Shown: positions 18,956 to 28,953, counted from the stretch's first letter. The stretch: DNA of 64,000 nt from Tropicimonas marinistellae (GCF_001509585.1 NZ_LNCI01000002.1:372001-436000); one strand, 5' to 3'. Numbers and translations: made by a program. The notes: generated by a model from the sequence alone, not told the origin.

Positions 18956-19176
18956 GGGTATTCCGTGTGAGTCTTGAGGTGAAGTCGCGGCAGGATTCAG
19001 GAAACCGAGAAGGGGCCCAATTAGAGTGTTGTGCCAAATCATCACAATCGTGCGTGTCCCGCTCGCCCCAGGAAAACCTTACGCACTTTCGAGTCGCCTG
19101 TCTTGCCTGCGGCAGGCGCATTCTGGCACGGTGTGGCATATTGGGTGAGGGAGACGGGATCGGAACAGGTGTCTTC

Positions 19177-20511
19177 ATGCGTCTCTTGGTAACCAATTGC
19201 AGGGTTGCACAGGCTTACGCGACGTTGCGCGCGTTGCGGCCCCACGCCGAACATGTCGTGGCGACGACGTCCGGCAAACGCCCACTCGGCATCTGGCCAA
19301 CCTGTCATGCTGCGTATTCACGCCTCGTCGACCGGCGATACGAGGTGCCGGACCCCGAGGGGGACTGGTTTCACGGACGGATCGGACCGTACAACACACC
19401 AAAGGAAGAAGCGTTCATCAGCGCAATCGAGGAAATCTGCCGCGCCGAGCGCATTGACACGGTATTTCCGACAAATGACGCGTGGGTATACGTTTTTTCA
19501 AAGAACAAGGACCGGCTCGCCTCCCAAGGTGTGGTCGTGCCTGTCCCTGATTTCGACGTCGTAAAACGCCCGCTGGACAAATACGATACTGTTCAGGCCG
19601 CCGCGGAGACCGGTTTTCCCCATCCGCGTACCGTTCTCGCGGAGGACGACGCTTCGGTCCGCGCGGCGATCGCCGATCTGCCGCCGCCCTGGGTCGTCAA
19701 ACTTCGGTTCACCAATGGTGGTCGCGGCATGTCCTTTCATTGGGACAGCGGAGAGCTCCTGAAGAAGACTCGCGAACTCCGCGAAACGCATGGGGCGCCC
19801 ATCGTGCAGGAATTCATTCCCGGCTCGGAAACAATGAGTTTCTACACTGTGGTCGACAATGAGGGGCGCGTGATCTCCTGCCAGACGCCGACCAATGCGC
19901 GCGCCCGCCTGAGCCGCCCTGCGCATGCCGGGCGCAGCGCCTTTCTGACCGCGCCGCGCCACGCATTTGCCGACCACGCCGCCGCCCTGGCAAAGCACAT
20001 TGGCTGGTGGGGTAGCCTGACGATTCAAACCATGATCGACGAACGGGACGGGATTCCGAAAATCCTGGAGATCAACCCTCGTCTTGGCGTGCACCTGTGG
20101 CTGCGTACGGCGGTTGGGGTGAACGAACCGCTGATTGCACTTCGCCTGGCGCGCGGCGAGAAAGTCGACAAGGTACCCGAGGTGCCCAGCGGTATCGTGC
20201 TGCTCAAGCCCATCGAGGACACGATAGCGTTTGGTTTCGATACGTTCGACTACGGGTCCTGGAAACTCCGCAAACTCTTCGGCGGCACCTCTGTCGAGCG
20301 CCACTTGGCCCAGGATTCTCTCGGTGAGTTGTGGGACGACTATCGCGGGCCGTATCGTCGCGATGGAGAACGGCGATACAGCCCTTACTACGATAACTTC
20401 CGCTCCGATCCCGTTCCCGCGCTCATATGGACATCGAAGCTTCTGGCCGCGAATGCATCGCTTTCGGTCAATCGGCTTTTTCGCCCGAGCAGCGTGAAGC
20501 GGCCTCTTTAG
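19177..20511 (+). CDS. ATP-grasp ligase
   Basis: Protein of 444 residues with an N-terminal Rossmann-like pre-ATP domain (RLLVTNCRVAQAYATLRAL) and an ATP-grasp fold. The nucleotide-binding lysine lies in WVVKLRFTNGGRG, and the metal-binding EINPR is at residues 298-302. It resembles the carbamoyl-phosphate-synthase/PylC-like carboxylate-amine ligases that join an acid to an amine with ATP. The start at 19177 matches the domain; the frame upstream is a shadow of tctC. A DegT aminotransferase starts 12 bases after its stop, so the pair is surely co-transcribed. Substrates are unknown. Confidence 0.85.
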   Translation: MRLLVTNCRVAQAYATLRALRPHAEHVVATTSGKRPLGIWPTCHAAYSRLVDRRYEVPDPEGDWFHGRIGPYNTPKEEAFISAIEEICRAERIDTVFPTNDAWVYVFSKNKDRLASQGVVVPVPDFDVVKRPLDKYDTVQAAAETGFPHPRTVLAEDDASVRAAIADLPPPWVVKLRFTNGGRGMSFHWDSGELLKKTRELRETHGAPIVQEFIPGSETMSFYTVVDNEGRVISCQTPTNARARLSRPAHAGRSAFLTAPRHAFADHAAALAKHIGWWGSLTIQTMIDERDGIPKILEINPRLGVHLWLRTAVGVNEPLIALRLARGEKVDKVPEVPSGIVLLKPIEDTIAFGFDTFDYGSWKLRKLFGGTSVERHLAQDSLGELWDDYRGPYRRDGERRYSPYYDNFRSDPVPALIWTSKLLAANASLSVNRLFRPSSVKRPL

Positions 20512-20523
20512 CGGTAGAACCTG

Positions 20524-21822
20524 ATGACCCTCTCTCCATACCCTCGCTCCCGAACCTATGGCTCTCCGAGGATCTACGGGCGCATCCTCGCCGACACGCT
20601 GCGGTTTCGCAGCCACAGCGGCAAAGACGACATTGCGCGTCTCGAAGACGTCTTCGCCGCGATGCAAGGCGCGCGCCACGCATTGGCCCTCTCCCAGGGC
20701 CGGCTGGGCATATTTCTCGCGCTGGCGGAACTGATTGAGCCGGGGCAGGAGGTCATTCTCTCGCCCTACACGATTTATGACGTCGTCAACATGGTGCTGG
20801 GGGCCGGCGGCGTGCCGGTGTTTGCAGATGTCGACCCGACAACCGGAAACCTGTGCCCAGCATCGGTTCAGCAGGGGATTTCGGCAAGCACGGGTGCAGT
20901 CCTGGCAACACACATCCACGGGCTTTCTTGTGAGATCGAGGAAATCGCGAGGATCTGTGCAGAGGCAGATATCCCGTTGATAGAAGATTGCGCGCAGTGC
21001 CTTGGCGCAAAGATCGACGGTCGCGCCGTCGGGACATTCGGCGATGTCGGGATCTTCAGCTTCAGTCGCGTCAAGAACGTCAACACGATCTACGGCGGAA
21101 TGCTGATTACCTCGAATACCGCGCTCTCCGGGCGCCTGAGGGCCCGCCTCGACGACATGCAATGCGAACCGCTGGGACGCATTCTCAAACGTACGGCTTC
21201 AACGGTCCTGCTCGATACCATGACAGCACCGCTCGTTTTCCAAGGCCTGACCTATCCGCTGGTCCGCCTCGACACGCGGAAGCGATCTGGTGTCGTAGAC
21301 CGAATTACCGGCGCGGAATCCGCCATAGAACGGCGTGACCGGATTCCCGAGCACTATCTCCGTCGCATTTCGCCGATGCAGGCGCGCCTTGCGCTAATGC
21401 AACTTTCGAATGTGGAAGCGGACCGTCAGCGACGGGTGTCACATGCCCGACTCTATCACGAGGGATTACACGGGGTGAGCGGCATCGATTTGCCGCCGAT
21501 GCACGACGACGGGCGCAACACGTACCTGAGTTACCCGATTCAATCCTCTGCGCGCGACGATCTTGTGCAGCATCTCGTGGCGAAGCATCGCGACGTGCGT
21601 GTGCAATACTACCACAACCTCGCAGCCTGCGAGGCCTTCGCTGACTTTCGAGCCCATTGTCCGAACACCGACCGGATCGCCACCCGAACCATTCTGCTAC
21701 CGATCTATCCGGGATACCCGGAAGCGGAAATCCACAAGACCGTCGAGGCCATTCGGTCTTTCGATGTGGTGCGACGGGAAAGCGCAACGACTGCCGGACA
21801 CTCTTCCGCGATCACGCAATAG
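20524..21822 (+). CDS. DegT/DnrJ/EryC1/StrS family PLP aminotransferase
   Basis: PLP-dependent enzyme of 432 residues of the sugar-aminotransferase family, which usually aminates keto-sugars. The aspartate of the cofactor site is in IEDCAQCLGA. The Schiff-base lysine is K184 in SFSRVKNVNTIYGG. HIHGLSCEI and the C-terminal YHNLAACEAF are also typical. With the preceding ATP-grasp ligase it could build an amine that is then acylated, or the ligase could act first; both readings are inference. A long gene-poor interval follows. Confidence 0.87.
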   Translation: MTLSPYPRSRTYGSPRIYGRILADTLRFRSHSGKDDIARLEDVFAAMQGARHALALSQGRLGIFLALAELIEPGQEVILSPYTIYDVVNMVLGAGGVPVFADVDPTTGNLCPASVQQGISASTGAVLATHIHGLSCEIEEIARICAEADIPLIEDCAQCLGAKIDGRAVGTFGDVGIFSFSRVKNVNTIYGGMLITSNTALSGRLRARLDDMQCEPLGRILKRTASTVLLDTMTAPLVFQGLTYPLVRLDTRKRSGVVDRITGAESAIERRDRIPEHYLRRISPMQARLALMQLSNVEADRQRRVSHARLYHEGLHGVSGIDLPPMHDDGRNTYLSYPIQSSARDDLVQHLVAKHRDVRVQYYHNLAACEAFADFRAHCPNTDRIATRTILLPIYPGYPEAEIHKTVEAIRSFDVVRRESATTAGHSSAITQ

Positions 21823-22616
21823 GTCGGGGACGACGGATCGTTTCGTTGCCGGGAACTCACATGGCCGGTTGGCGGCGACAGGTCGACGGGTCTGAAGCTC
21901 ATCGGTTTCGGGTTGGGAGGTCGCACCAAGCGCGAACCCCTTAACAGGCTCGGACGCAAGGCACGTTTGCGGTGTTCTGTTTTCGAATGACGTGGACTTC
22001 CGCCGGTTCTTCGGACGCGGACTGACATCGGAACGTAGGTGGCCACAGGCCACGACAAGACCAGCATTCCACGCGGAATTGTTGAGAACAAACGGTCGCG
22101 CGATCTCGCGCCTGTTGCAGCGGTGTATTGCTATCGCGAGAAGACGAACGATGGGCACCGGGGTCACATAAGCCGAGAGGGATGTCGGTCGTCGGGTTGG
22201 AATGCTGCGCAGTGCCGGGCGGAATGATCTGCATTGATGGCGCCGCTGCTTCGACGAAAACCGGCGCTGCATCGATCTCCGCGCGTTCACGACAGCGAAT
22301 CCCGTTGACCGACTGGCGATTGCCAACCGCCGCAGAGCGAGTGCCAGATCCCATCGAAACGACAACCAGGGGGTGATTTCTTCCCGCGACGTCCATGCTC
22401 AGTTCAACGACGATCTGGCTTTTGACGTGGCAAATGGATGCGCCCGGCGAGTGCCAAAATCAGACTCTCCAGACCCACAGGATCTGCCTCATGTCGCGTC
22501 ACATGAACCGCCGGCGTACTGTTCGGCTTGCCAATCTACGATGGCGCGATGTGGCCGCAGAACTGCTAATCTATTGTATTCATTATTGCGGCAGCATCCG
22601 AAGTTACCGCAAAAGC
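21823..22616. other. Long intergenic interval, no gene supported
   Basis: Nearly 800 bases before the PHO-box-like site. A 222-codon minus-strand frame crosses part of it but overlaps the aminotransferase end, is rich in arginine, and resembles no family I know. No insertion sequence ends or clear repeats were seen. Confidence 0.5.
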
Positions 22617-22634
22617 TTGTCACAAAACTGTTAC
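22617..22634 (+). promoter_or_regulatory. PHO-box-like PhoB site upstream of pit
   Basis: Two 7-base direct repeats, TTGTCAC (22617-22623) and CTGTTAC (22628-22634), are separated by AAAA. They fit the alphaproteobacterial PHO box, a CTGTCAT-type 7-4-7 repeat. It lies about 135 bases before the Pit start codon. Since PhoB represses the orfA-pit operon in Sinorhizobium meliloti, either repression or activation is possible here. Confidence 0.55.
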
Positions 22635-22769
22635 ATTTGTAGGCGCAGTGCTTTCTACTGCGTTTGGTCGGATGCCCGATGGGCACGACGAATCGGGTGA
22701 ACTGGACCGGGTTCGGTCGCGGAAAGCTTGCTGTTTGACTTGCTGTGGCCTGGGGGGAGGAGCGCTGCA

Positions 22770-24341
22770 ATGAAACTAAAGGAATATCTCAAGATTGAAA
22801 GTGCGGCGGATCTGAGCCGGACCGAGGTGGGGCGTCTCGGTACGGCGGTCCTCTTCATCGTTGCGGTGATGATATTCACCGGCACGAAATTCGCCCATAT
22901 CGAGCAATCCTACCTCCTCGTCGCCGCGGCGGTCATCGGGGCCTACATGGCGTTGAACATCGGGGCCAATGACGTCGCCAACAACGTCGGCCCAGCGGTC
23001 GGGTCCTTTGCGTTGACGTTGACCGGCGCCATCATCATCGCGGCCGTTTTCGAGGCGGCCGGGGCGATCATTGCGGGCGGAGACGTGGTTTCGACGGTCA
23101 AGAAGGGGATCATCGATCCTGCCGATATCGATGATCAGAACACGTTTGTCTGGGTGATGATGGGGGCGCTCCTGGGCGCTGCGATCTGGCTCAATGCCGC
23201 GACTTGGCTTGGCGCGCCGGTGTCCACCACGCACTCCATTGTCGGGGGGGTCATGGGCGCGGGCATTGCCGCGGCAGGATGGGAAATCGTGAACTGGGGC
23301 TCGATGGGCAAGATCGCCTTGAGCTGGGTCGTCTCGCCGGTCACTGGAGGCCTGATCGCGGCCCTGACCCTCTATGTCCTCAAACGCATGGTCTTCTTCA
23401 AGACCGAACCGCTTCAGGCCGCGCAGCGCGTCGTTCCCGTGATGATCTCTATCATGGCCTGGGCCTTCACTACATATATCTGCCTGAAGGGCATCAAGAA
23501 GCTTGTCTCGGTGACCTTTCCCATGGCGCTGCTTCTCGGTTTGGCCGTCGCTGTCATCACGTGGCTCGTGGCGGCCCCGCTCATCCGGCGCTCAGTTCCT
23601 CGGTTGTCCAGCGACCGGGAGGGGGTGAACCGGCTCTTCACCCTTCCGCTCATCTTCGCAGCCGCGCTGCTGAGCTTTGCGCATGGCGCAAATGATGTCG
23701 CCAATGCGGTCGGGCCGCTGGCCGGGATTGTGGACGTTCTGAGCGCCGGGGAAGGGGGCGCCAAGGTGGCCATCCCGTTCTGGGTGATGGCAATCGGCGC
23801 GCTTGGTATTTCAGTTGGCCTTGCGCTGTTCGGCCCGAAGCTGATCCGCACTGTCGGCTCCGAGATCACCGAACTCGACCGTGCCCGCGCATTCTGCATC
23901 GCGCTCTCTGCCGCGATCACCGTGATCATTGCCAGCCAACTCGGGATGCCGATCTCGTCCACGCATGTGGCGCTCGGCGCCGTATTTGGCGTGGGGTTCC
24001 TGCGCGAGTTCCTGGAACAACGCATGCATCGCGTCGTCGAGAATGTGCTCGCCGAACATCAGGGAGACCCGCATTTCGATGAAGTGGAGAGGGTTCTTCG
24101 GAATTTCGAGAACGCGCAGCCGGATGTCAAAGCCGAAATTCTGAACCGCATGAAGGATATGGGTGCGGACGCCGTGATCACGAAAGCGCAGCGCAAGGAA
24201 CTGCGCGGAGCCCTGAAGCGACAGCTTGTAAAACGTTCCTCGCTGCTCAAGATCGTTTCGGCTTGGATCATCACTGTGCCTGTCGCAGCCTTCCTTGCCG
24301 CGCTGTTCTTCTTCGCGCTGCGCGGCATGATGTTGCCCTAG
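22770..24341 (+). CDS. pit: Inorganic phosphate transporter (Pit family)
   Basis: Proton- or cation-coupled phosphate permease of 523 residues. Both Pit signature repeats are visible: NIGANDVANNVGPAVG in the first half and AHGANDVANAVGPLAG in the second, plus APVSTTHSIVGGVMG and PISSTHVALGAVFGVG. The ATG at 22770 follows GGGGGGAGGAG; the frame opening at 22728 has no such signal. A soluble linker near residues 420-490 precedes the last membrane helix. nptA follows within about 12 bases, so two phosphate systems of different type are probably co-expressed. Confidence 0.94.
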   Translation: MKLKEYLKIESAADLSRTEVGRLGTAVLFIVAVMIFTGTKFAHIEQSYLLVAAAVIGAYMALNIGANDVANNVGPAVGSFALTLTGAIIIAAVFEAAGAIIAGGDVVSTVKKGIIDPADIDDQNTFVWVMMGALLGAAIWLNAATWLGAPVSTTHSIVGGVMGAGIAAAGWEIVNWGSMGKIALSWVVSPVTGGLIAALTLYVLKRMVFFKTEPLQAAQRVVPVMISIMAWAFTTYICLKGIKKLVSVTFPMALLLGLAVAVITWLVAAPLIRRSVPRLSSDREGVNRLFTLPLIFAAALLSFAHGANDVANAVGPLAGIVDVLSAGEGGAKVAIPFWVMAIGALGISVGLALFGPKLIRTVGSEITELDRARAFCIALSAAITVIIASQLGMPISSTHVALGAVFGVGFLREFLEQRMHRVVENVLAEHQGDPHFDEVERVLRNFENAQPDVKAEILNRMKDMGADAVITKAQRKELRGALKRQLVKRSSLLKIVSAWIITVPVAAFLAALFFFALRGMMLP

Positions 24342-24353
24342 GTCCGCCCCTTG

Positions 24354-26153
24354 ATGAAGAAATACCTGCTCCCCATCATCCTTCTGGTACTGATGACCGG
24401 CTTCTGGGTCAGTCGGGATTTCCAGGAGATCGCGGCCGGCGTTGCCATCTTCCTGTTCGGGATGCTCATGCTGGAAGACGGCTTCAGGCTGTTTTCCGGC
24501 GGATTGCTCGAACGGATGCTGGAAAGGACCACCGGATCGATCACGAAGTCGCTCGGGTTCGGCATCTTGTCGACGACACTGATGCAATCGTCGTCTCTGG
24601 TCTCGGTGATCACGATTTCCTTTTTGAGTGCGGGGCTGATTACCCTGGCGGCCGGGATCGGCATCATCTTCGGTGCGAACATCGGGACTACGACAGGGGC
24701 CTGGCTGGTCGCGGGGTTCGGGTTGAAGGTGAACATCTCCTCCTACGCGATGCCGATGCTGGCCTTGGCTATCGTCCTTGTCTTCCAGCGGTCCAAGTAT
24801 CTCAGGGGGCTCGGGTTTGTCCTTGCAGGAATGGGCTTCCTGTTTCTCGGCATCCACCACATGAAAGAAGGCTTCGAATCCTTCCGCGACCAGTTCGATC
24901 TGACCCGGTTTGCAATGACCGGCGTGTTGGGGCTCGTGGTCTACACGCTCGTCGGCGCGACCGCGACGGTCGTGATGCAATCGAGCCATGCCACGATGGT
25001 CCTCGTCATCACCGCTCTCGCCGCTGGGCAGATTTCCTACGAGAACGCAATCGCTCTGGCAATCGGCGCGAACATCGGTACCACGATTACTGCGATCCTG
25101 GGCTCGCTCACGGCGAATTTCCAGGGGAGGCGCCTGGCACTCGCCCATGTGATCTTCAACCTCGTCACGGCTGCGGTCGCCTTGATTTTCATCAAGCAGA
25201 TTGTCTGGACTGTCGATTGGATCAGTGACGGGGTTGGTATCGCGGATGAGGATTTCGCGCTAAAGCTCGCTGTTTTCCACACGATCTTCAATGTCCTTGG
25301 GGTGGCTATCATGGTGCCGCTGACGAACAGGTTGATCCGCTTTCTGGAACACGCCATCCCGGAACCCGAACCGGATGTCAGCAAGCCGCGATATCTGTCG
25401 CAAGCTTCCGACCAGTTTCCCGCGACCATGGAAGTCGCCATGCGCAAGGAGGTCAAACATCTCCAGGACAACGCTGTGGAATTGATCGCGCATGGGTTGA
25501 ACTTGCACCGGCACGAACTCTACGCGACGAACGACGTCGCCGCGACCGTCGAGGCGAGCCGTGAACCGCTGGAACTGGACATCGACGAAACCTACGAGGC
25601 GCGGGTAAAAACCCTTTATTCCGCGATCGTCGAATTCGCCACGCGGGCAACCAGCCGGGATATTCCGACCGAGGTCGCAGACCAAATCCATGCGCTGCGC
25701 GATGCGGCGCAGGCGAGCGTGCGAGCCGTCAAGGCGATTAAGCACATGAGGCGAAACGCGACCGATTTCACAAAAGTGCCACATGGCGCGATTACACGCT
25801 TATATAATAGCCTGCGCAGTGAGATCGCCCGTATACTTGTCGAGATGCATAAGCTCGACGAAAGCGCTCCGGAGCTCCGCAGTAGTCTTTCGCTCGACGA
25901 AGAGCGGACCACCGTGGAACAGGCCCGGAAGGCCACAACACGAACGGTCGAGGAGCTGTTGCTGGATGGAAGGATCAACGCCAATGAGGCGACGTCGTTC
26001 CTGAACGATTCTGGCTACGCGTACCAGGCGATGAATGACCTGATCGAAGCAGCCAGGGTCTACTACCTTGAGACGGAGGGTGGAATGGCCGAAGTGGAAC
26101 GGATTCTTGCTCTCGAGGACGAGGATATCGAGGAGTTGTCATCGGCCGGATGA
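24354..26153 (+). CDS. nptA: Na+/phosphate cotransporter with C-terminal PhoU-like domain
   Basis: Protein of 599 residues of the NptA/YjbB family. Two inverted membrane repeats carry the QSS motifs (TTLMQSSSLVSV and VVMQSSHATMVL) and the paired GANIGTT segments. Residues from about 350 onward form a charged helical domain resembling PhoU. The family carries phosphate with sodium, and E. coli YjbB has been linked to phosphate export. The ATG at 24354 is preferred over the TTG immediately before it. It lies 12 bases after pit. Confidence 0.9.
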   Translation: MKKYLLPIILLVLMTGFWVSRDFQEIAAGVAIFLFGMLMLEDGFRLFSGGLLERMLERTTGSITKSLGFGILSTTLMQSSSLVSVITISFLSAGLITLAAGIGIIFGANIGTTTGAWLVAGFGLKVNISSYAMPMLALAIVLVFQRSKYLRGLGFVLAGMGFLFLGIHHMKEGFESFRDQFDLTRFAMTGVLGLVVYTLVGATATVVMQSSHATMVLVITALAAGQISYENAIALAIGANIGTTITAILGSLTANFQGRRLALAHVIFNLVTAAVALIFIKQIVWTVDWISDGVGIADEDFALKLAVFHTIFNVLGVAIMVPLTNRLIRFLEHAIPEPEPDVSKPRYLSQASDQFPATMEVAMRKEVKHLQDNAVELIAHGLNLHRHELYATNDVAATVEASREPLELDIDETYEARVKTLYSAIVEFATRATSRDIPTEVADQIHALRDAAQASVRAVKAIKHMRRNATDFTKVPHGAITRLYNSLRSEIARILVEMHKLDESAPELRSSLSLDEERTTVEQARKATTRTVEELLLDGRINANEATSFLNDSGYAYQAMNDLIEAARVYYLETEGGMAEVERILALEDEDIEELSSAG

Positions 26154-26220
26154 GTCCGGTCGTGTTGAAGTGGTGAGCGGGTAGAACGCCCGACCGGCGA
26201 CTTATAGGGGTGAAAACGCG

Positions 26221-26469
26221 ATGGGTATCAAGAAATTCGTCGAAAAGATCAACGACTACCAGCAACGGCTCGAACAGAAAAAAGCCAAGAAGATCAAGAA
26301 GAGCCATGTCGAAAAGGTCATCCGCAAGCTCGAAGCCAAACGGGATGCGCTGAAATCCGATCTGAAATCTGCGGAAAAACCCTCCAAAAAGGATCGATTG
26401 GAGACAAAACTTAAGGTGGTCGATGAGCAGATCGAACGCGCCACCTGGTTGCTTGAGCAGATTGGGTAA
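26221..26469 (+). CDS. Small lysine-rich coiled-coil protein
   Basis: Protein of 82 residues, almost wholly helical and very rich in lysine and glutamate. Heptad-like patterns (KIKKSHVEKVIRKLEAKRDAL, then RLETKLKVVDEQIERATWLL) predict a coiled coil; there is no signal or membrane segment. A GGGGTG ribosome site precedes the ATG. It is 67 bases after nptA in the same direction, so it may share the phosphate operon. I do not recognise the family. A partner role with the PhoU-like domain of NptA is only a guess. Confidence 0.7.
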   Translation: MGIKKFVEKINDYQQRLEQKKAKKIKKSHVEKVIRKLEAKRDALKSDLKSAEKPSKKDRLETKLKVVDEQIERATWLLEQIG

Positions 26470-26675
26470 CGCTACCCGGCCCGGGGCCGCTTTGGGGGGC
26501 CGGAAGCGAAATCGCCGTGGCGCCCGGACACGACGGCTTTCGGTTTCCCAGGGGAGTAGGAGGGCTACGCCGGGTGCCTCCGAAGACCGGTGGAAGAGGG
26601 GCGCGATGCCCGATAGTGTCGGGAAGTGTCACGCGATCTCATGATCCGCCGAGGCGTTTGCCGAACGAGGTGAAA

Positions 26676-27473
26676 ATGACCCCAGACAAGCTATCAGCAC
26701 GCGGAACGTTCGCCGCCGATTTGTGCCAAGCGGCGGGTGAAGTCGCTCGGAGGTATTTTTCGGACCGCAGCAACCTCGTCGTCGACCAGAAGGGCACGCA
26801 GGACTGGGTCAGCGAAGCTGACAGGAATGTCGAGCTATTCATCCGCCAGCGGATCTCAGAGGATTGGCCCGACGATGGTATCGTTGGTGAGGAACACGCC
26901 CCGAGGCCGAGCCGCAGCGGATTCACTTGGGTGATCGATCCGATCGACGGGACGACGAATTTCGTGAATGGAATTCCTGCGTGGACAATTGTTCTGGCCG
27001 GGGTATCGAGCGGCCGGTCCGAAATCGGCGTTATTCATGATCCGAACGCAGGTGAGACCTTCTCCGCATTGCGGGGTGAAGGGGCGAGACTGAATGGCAC
27101 GGCCATACAGATCGCAGACGGCATACCGTTGGAGAGCGGTACGGTTGCAGTCGGTTATTCCAACCGGGTGGACGCGCGCAACGTGCTCCCCGTCGTTTCG
27201 GCGTTGGTCGAGCGTGGTGCGATGTTTCATCGAAATGCGAGTGGGGCTTTGTCTATCGCCTACGTCGCGGCGGGCCGGCTACTGGGCTACGTCGAAGAAC
27301 ACATGAATGCGTGGGACTGCCTGGCCGGTCAGTTGATCGTCGAAGAAGCTGGCGGGCGTATCGAGGTTCAGGATGCGGACGAGATGATCCGTGTCGGCGG
27401 CCGTGTGATCGTCGGAAGCCCCGAGGTTTTCGATGACCTCGTCGCCATGGTCGATGGTGTGTGGGACGGCTGA
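26676..27473 (+). CDS. Inositol monophosphatase family protein
   Basis: Mg-dependent phosphatase of 265 residues from the IMPase/SuhB/CysQ superfamily. The metal-binding residues are evident: GEEHAPR, the WVIDPIDGTTNFVNG motif, and the C-terminal WDCLAGQLIVEEAGG. The ATG at 26676 follows GAGGTG and begins the normal N-terminal helix. Natural substrates of such enzymes include inositol phosphates, adenosine bisphosphate and histidinol phosphate, and the sequence does not settle which. It follows the phosphate transporters but is separated from them by about 200 bases. Confidence 0.9.
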   Translation: MTPDKLSARGTFAADLCQAAGEVARRYFSDRSNLVVDQKGTQDWVSEADRNVELFIRQRISEDWPDDGIVGEEHAPRPSRSGFTWVIDPIDGTTNFVNGIPAWTIVLAGVSSGRSEIGVIHDPNAGETFSALRGEGARLNGTAIQIADGIPLESGTVAVGYSNRVDARNVLPVVSALVERGAMFHRNASGALSIAYVAAGRLLGYVEEHMNAWDCLAGQLIVEEAGGRIEVQDADEMIRVGGRVIVGSPEVFDDLVAMVDGVWDG

Positions 27474-27876
27474 AGACCGATCCCATCCGTCATTGCGGGT
27501 TGGCGCCACAGATTTCCAGTCGGGAACGGCGAAAGGTCTCGAGCTCCGCGCGCCGGAAATGCCCCCCGTGACCGCACTTCAGTCCGACGATTGATCGGCC
27601 CTCCAGACCGGCCATACCCGAGGACCGTGAAACCGCACTATGTGCAGCGACAGCAAGGTCGCTGTCGAATTCTGGCGGCGATTGCAAAAGCCGATCGCAG
27701 ATCAATTGTTGGAGCCAAGAACATGGGATGCTGCCGCAGCAGGCCAATGTGGTGCGGCAAGGGTATCGGCTAACTCACCTGCGCGGGGGGCGCGGTTTCG
27801 CCGAGGCGTCGCTCTGGACCGGGCGTTTCAGAGGCCGGCTCGACCTCCGGATGCGACATGACGAGAACCCAGTGCA
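27474..27876. other. Convergent intergenic gap, no gene supported
   Basis: About 400 bases between the convergent IMPase and ABC ATPase genes. Short frames on both strands lack ribosome sites and family features, and no clear terminator hairpin with a T-tract was found. Confidence 0.5.
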
Positions 27877-28953
27877 TCAGTCCTCGTCGGGAAGAAGGAC
27901 CGGCCCTCTCGTCGCGAAACCCATGTGTACCTCGGTTCCGGGCTCCAGCGGCGTGTCCACATCGTCGTGCACCGCGAAAACCTGCCCGAAACCGCCCGTC
28001 AGCGTGTATTCCATCCGCACGCCGACATAGGTCGCCTTGGCGACCGTGGCCGGAACGCCCTCGTCCCGCCCGATCACCAGCCGGGAGGGCCGCACCGCGA
28101 TGGTGGCCGGACCGGGCGGTAGGCCGCGGGCCGGAAGGCGGTGGCGATAGCCCTCGATGTCTATCGTGGCTTCGTCGCCCTCGACAGAGACGATCTCGCA
28201 ATGCAGCAGGTTCGCCTCGCCGATGAAATCCGCCACGAACCGGTCATTCGGTGCGTCGTAGAGCTGCCGCGGCGTGCCGATCTGGGCGATTGCGGCGTTG
28301 CGCATCACCACGATCTCGTCGGAGACAGCCAGTGCCTCCTCCTGATCATGGGTCACATAGACCACGGTTAAGCCAAGATCCTGCTGGATGGCCCGGATGT
28401 CTTCGCGCACCTGCCGGCGCAGCTTCGCATCGAGGTTGGAGAGCGGTTCGTCGAACAGCAGAACCTGCGGTTCCAGCACCAGCGCGCGGGCGACGGCGAC
28501 GCGTTGCTGCTGGCCGCCCGACAGCTCGGATGGCAGGCGCGTGTCGAACCCCTTGAGGCCAACGAGATCAAGCCCCTGCATGGCCCGGTTACGCGCTTCC
28601 TCCTTGACGAAACCGGAGAAGGTGAGCCCGTACATGACATTCTCAAGAACGCTCATGTGCGGGAATAGTGCGTAGGACTGGAACACCATCGAAACATCGC
28701 GGTCCGTGGCGGGCAACCGGGTCACGTCGCGGTCGCCGATCAGGATGCGACCGGAACTGGCCATCTCCAGCCCGGCGATCATCCGCAGCGTCGTTGTCTT
28801 GCCGCAGCCCGAGGGACCGAGAAGGGTGACGAGCTTGCCTGCATCCACCTGCAGGTCGATGCTGTCGACGGCCACGACATCCTTGCCGAAGACCTTGGAA
28901 ACGCCGTCGAAACGGACGGGGGCGGCCTTGGAGCCGAGAGTGGTGCCAGTCAT
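27877..28953 (-). CDS. ABC transporter ATPase (AfuC/FbpC/PotA type)
   Basis: ATPase of 358 residues. The nucleotide-binding domain has Walker A GPSGCGKTT at 46-54, the LSGGQQQR signature near 145 and Walker B LLFDEPLSNLD. The last 110 or so residues form a TOBE regulatory domain (RPSRLVIG). The ATG at 28953 overlaps the permease stop (ATGA), so the pair is translationally coupled. Sequence alone does not separate iron, polyamine and sugar-phosphate transporters; the AfuA-like binding protein upstream is the best guide. Confidence 0.9.
   Translation of the reverse strand: MTGTTLGSKAAPVRFDGVSKVFGKDVVAVDSIDLQVDAGKLVTLLGPSGCGKTTTLRMIAGLEMASSGRILIGDRDVTRLPATDRDVSMVFQSYALFPHMSVLENVMYGLTFSGFVKEEARNRAMQGLDLVGLKGFDTRLPSELSGGQQQRVAVARALVLEPQVLLFDEPLSNLDAKLRRQVREDIRAIQQDLGLTVVYVTHDQEEALAVSDEIVVMRNAAIAQIGTPRQLYDAPNDRFVADFIGEANLLHCEIVSVEGDEATIDIEGYRHRLPARGLPPGPATIAVRPSRLVIGRDEGVPATVAKATYVGVRMEYTLTGGFGQVFAVHDDVDTPLEPGTEVHMGFATRGPVLLPDED

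Noticed and set aside
19498-21162. 554-codon minus-strand frame opposite the ATP-grasp and aminotransferase genes
   Set aside because: Spans two convincing plus-strand genes and has shadow composition.
21697-22365. 222-codon minus-strand frame after the aminotransferase
   Set aside because: Overlaps a real gene end and reads as arginine-rich noise.
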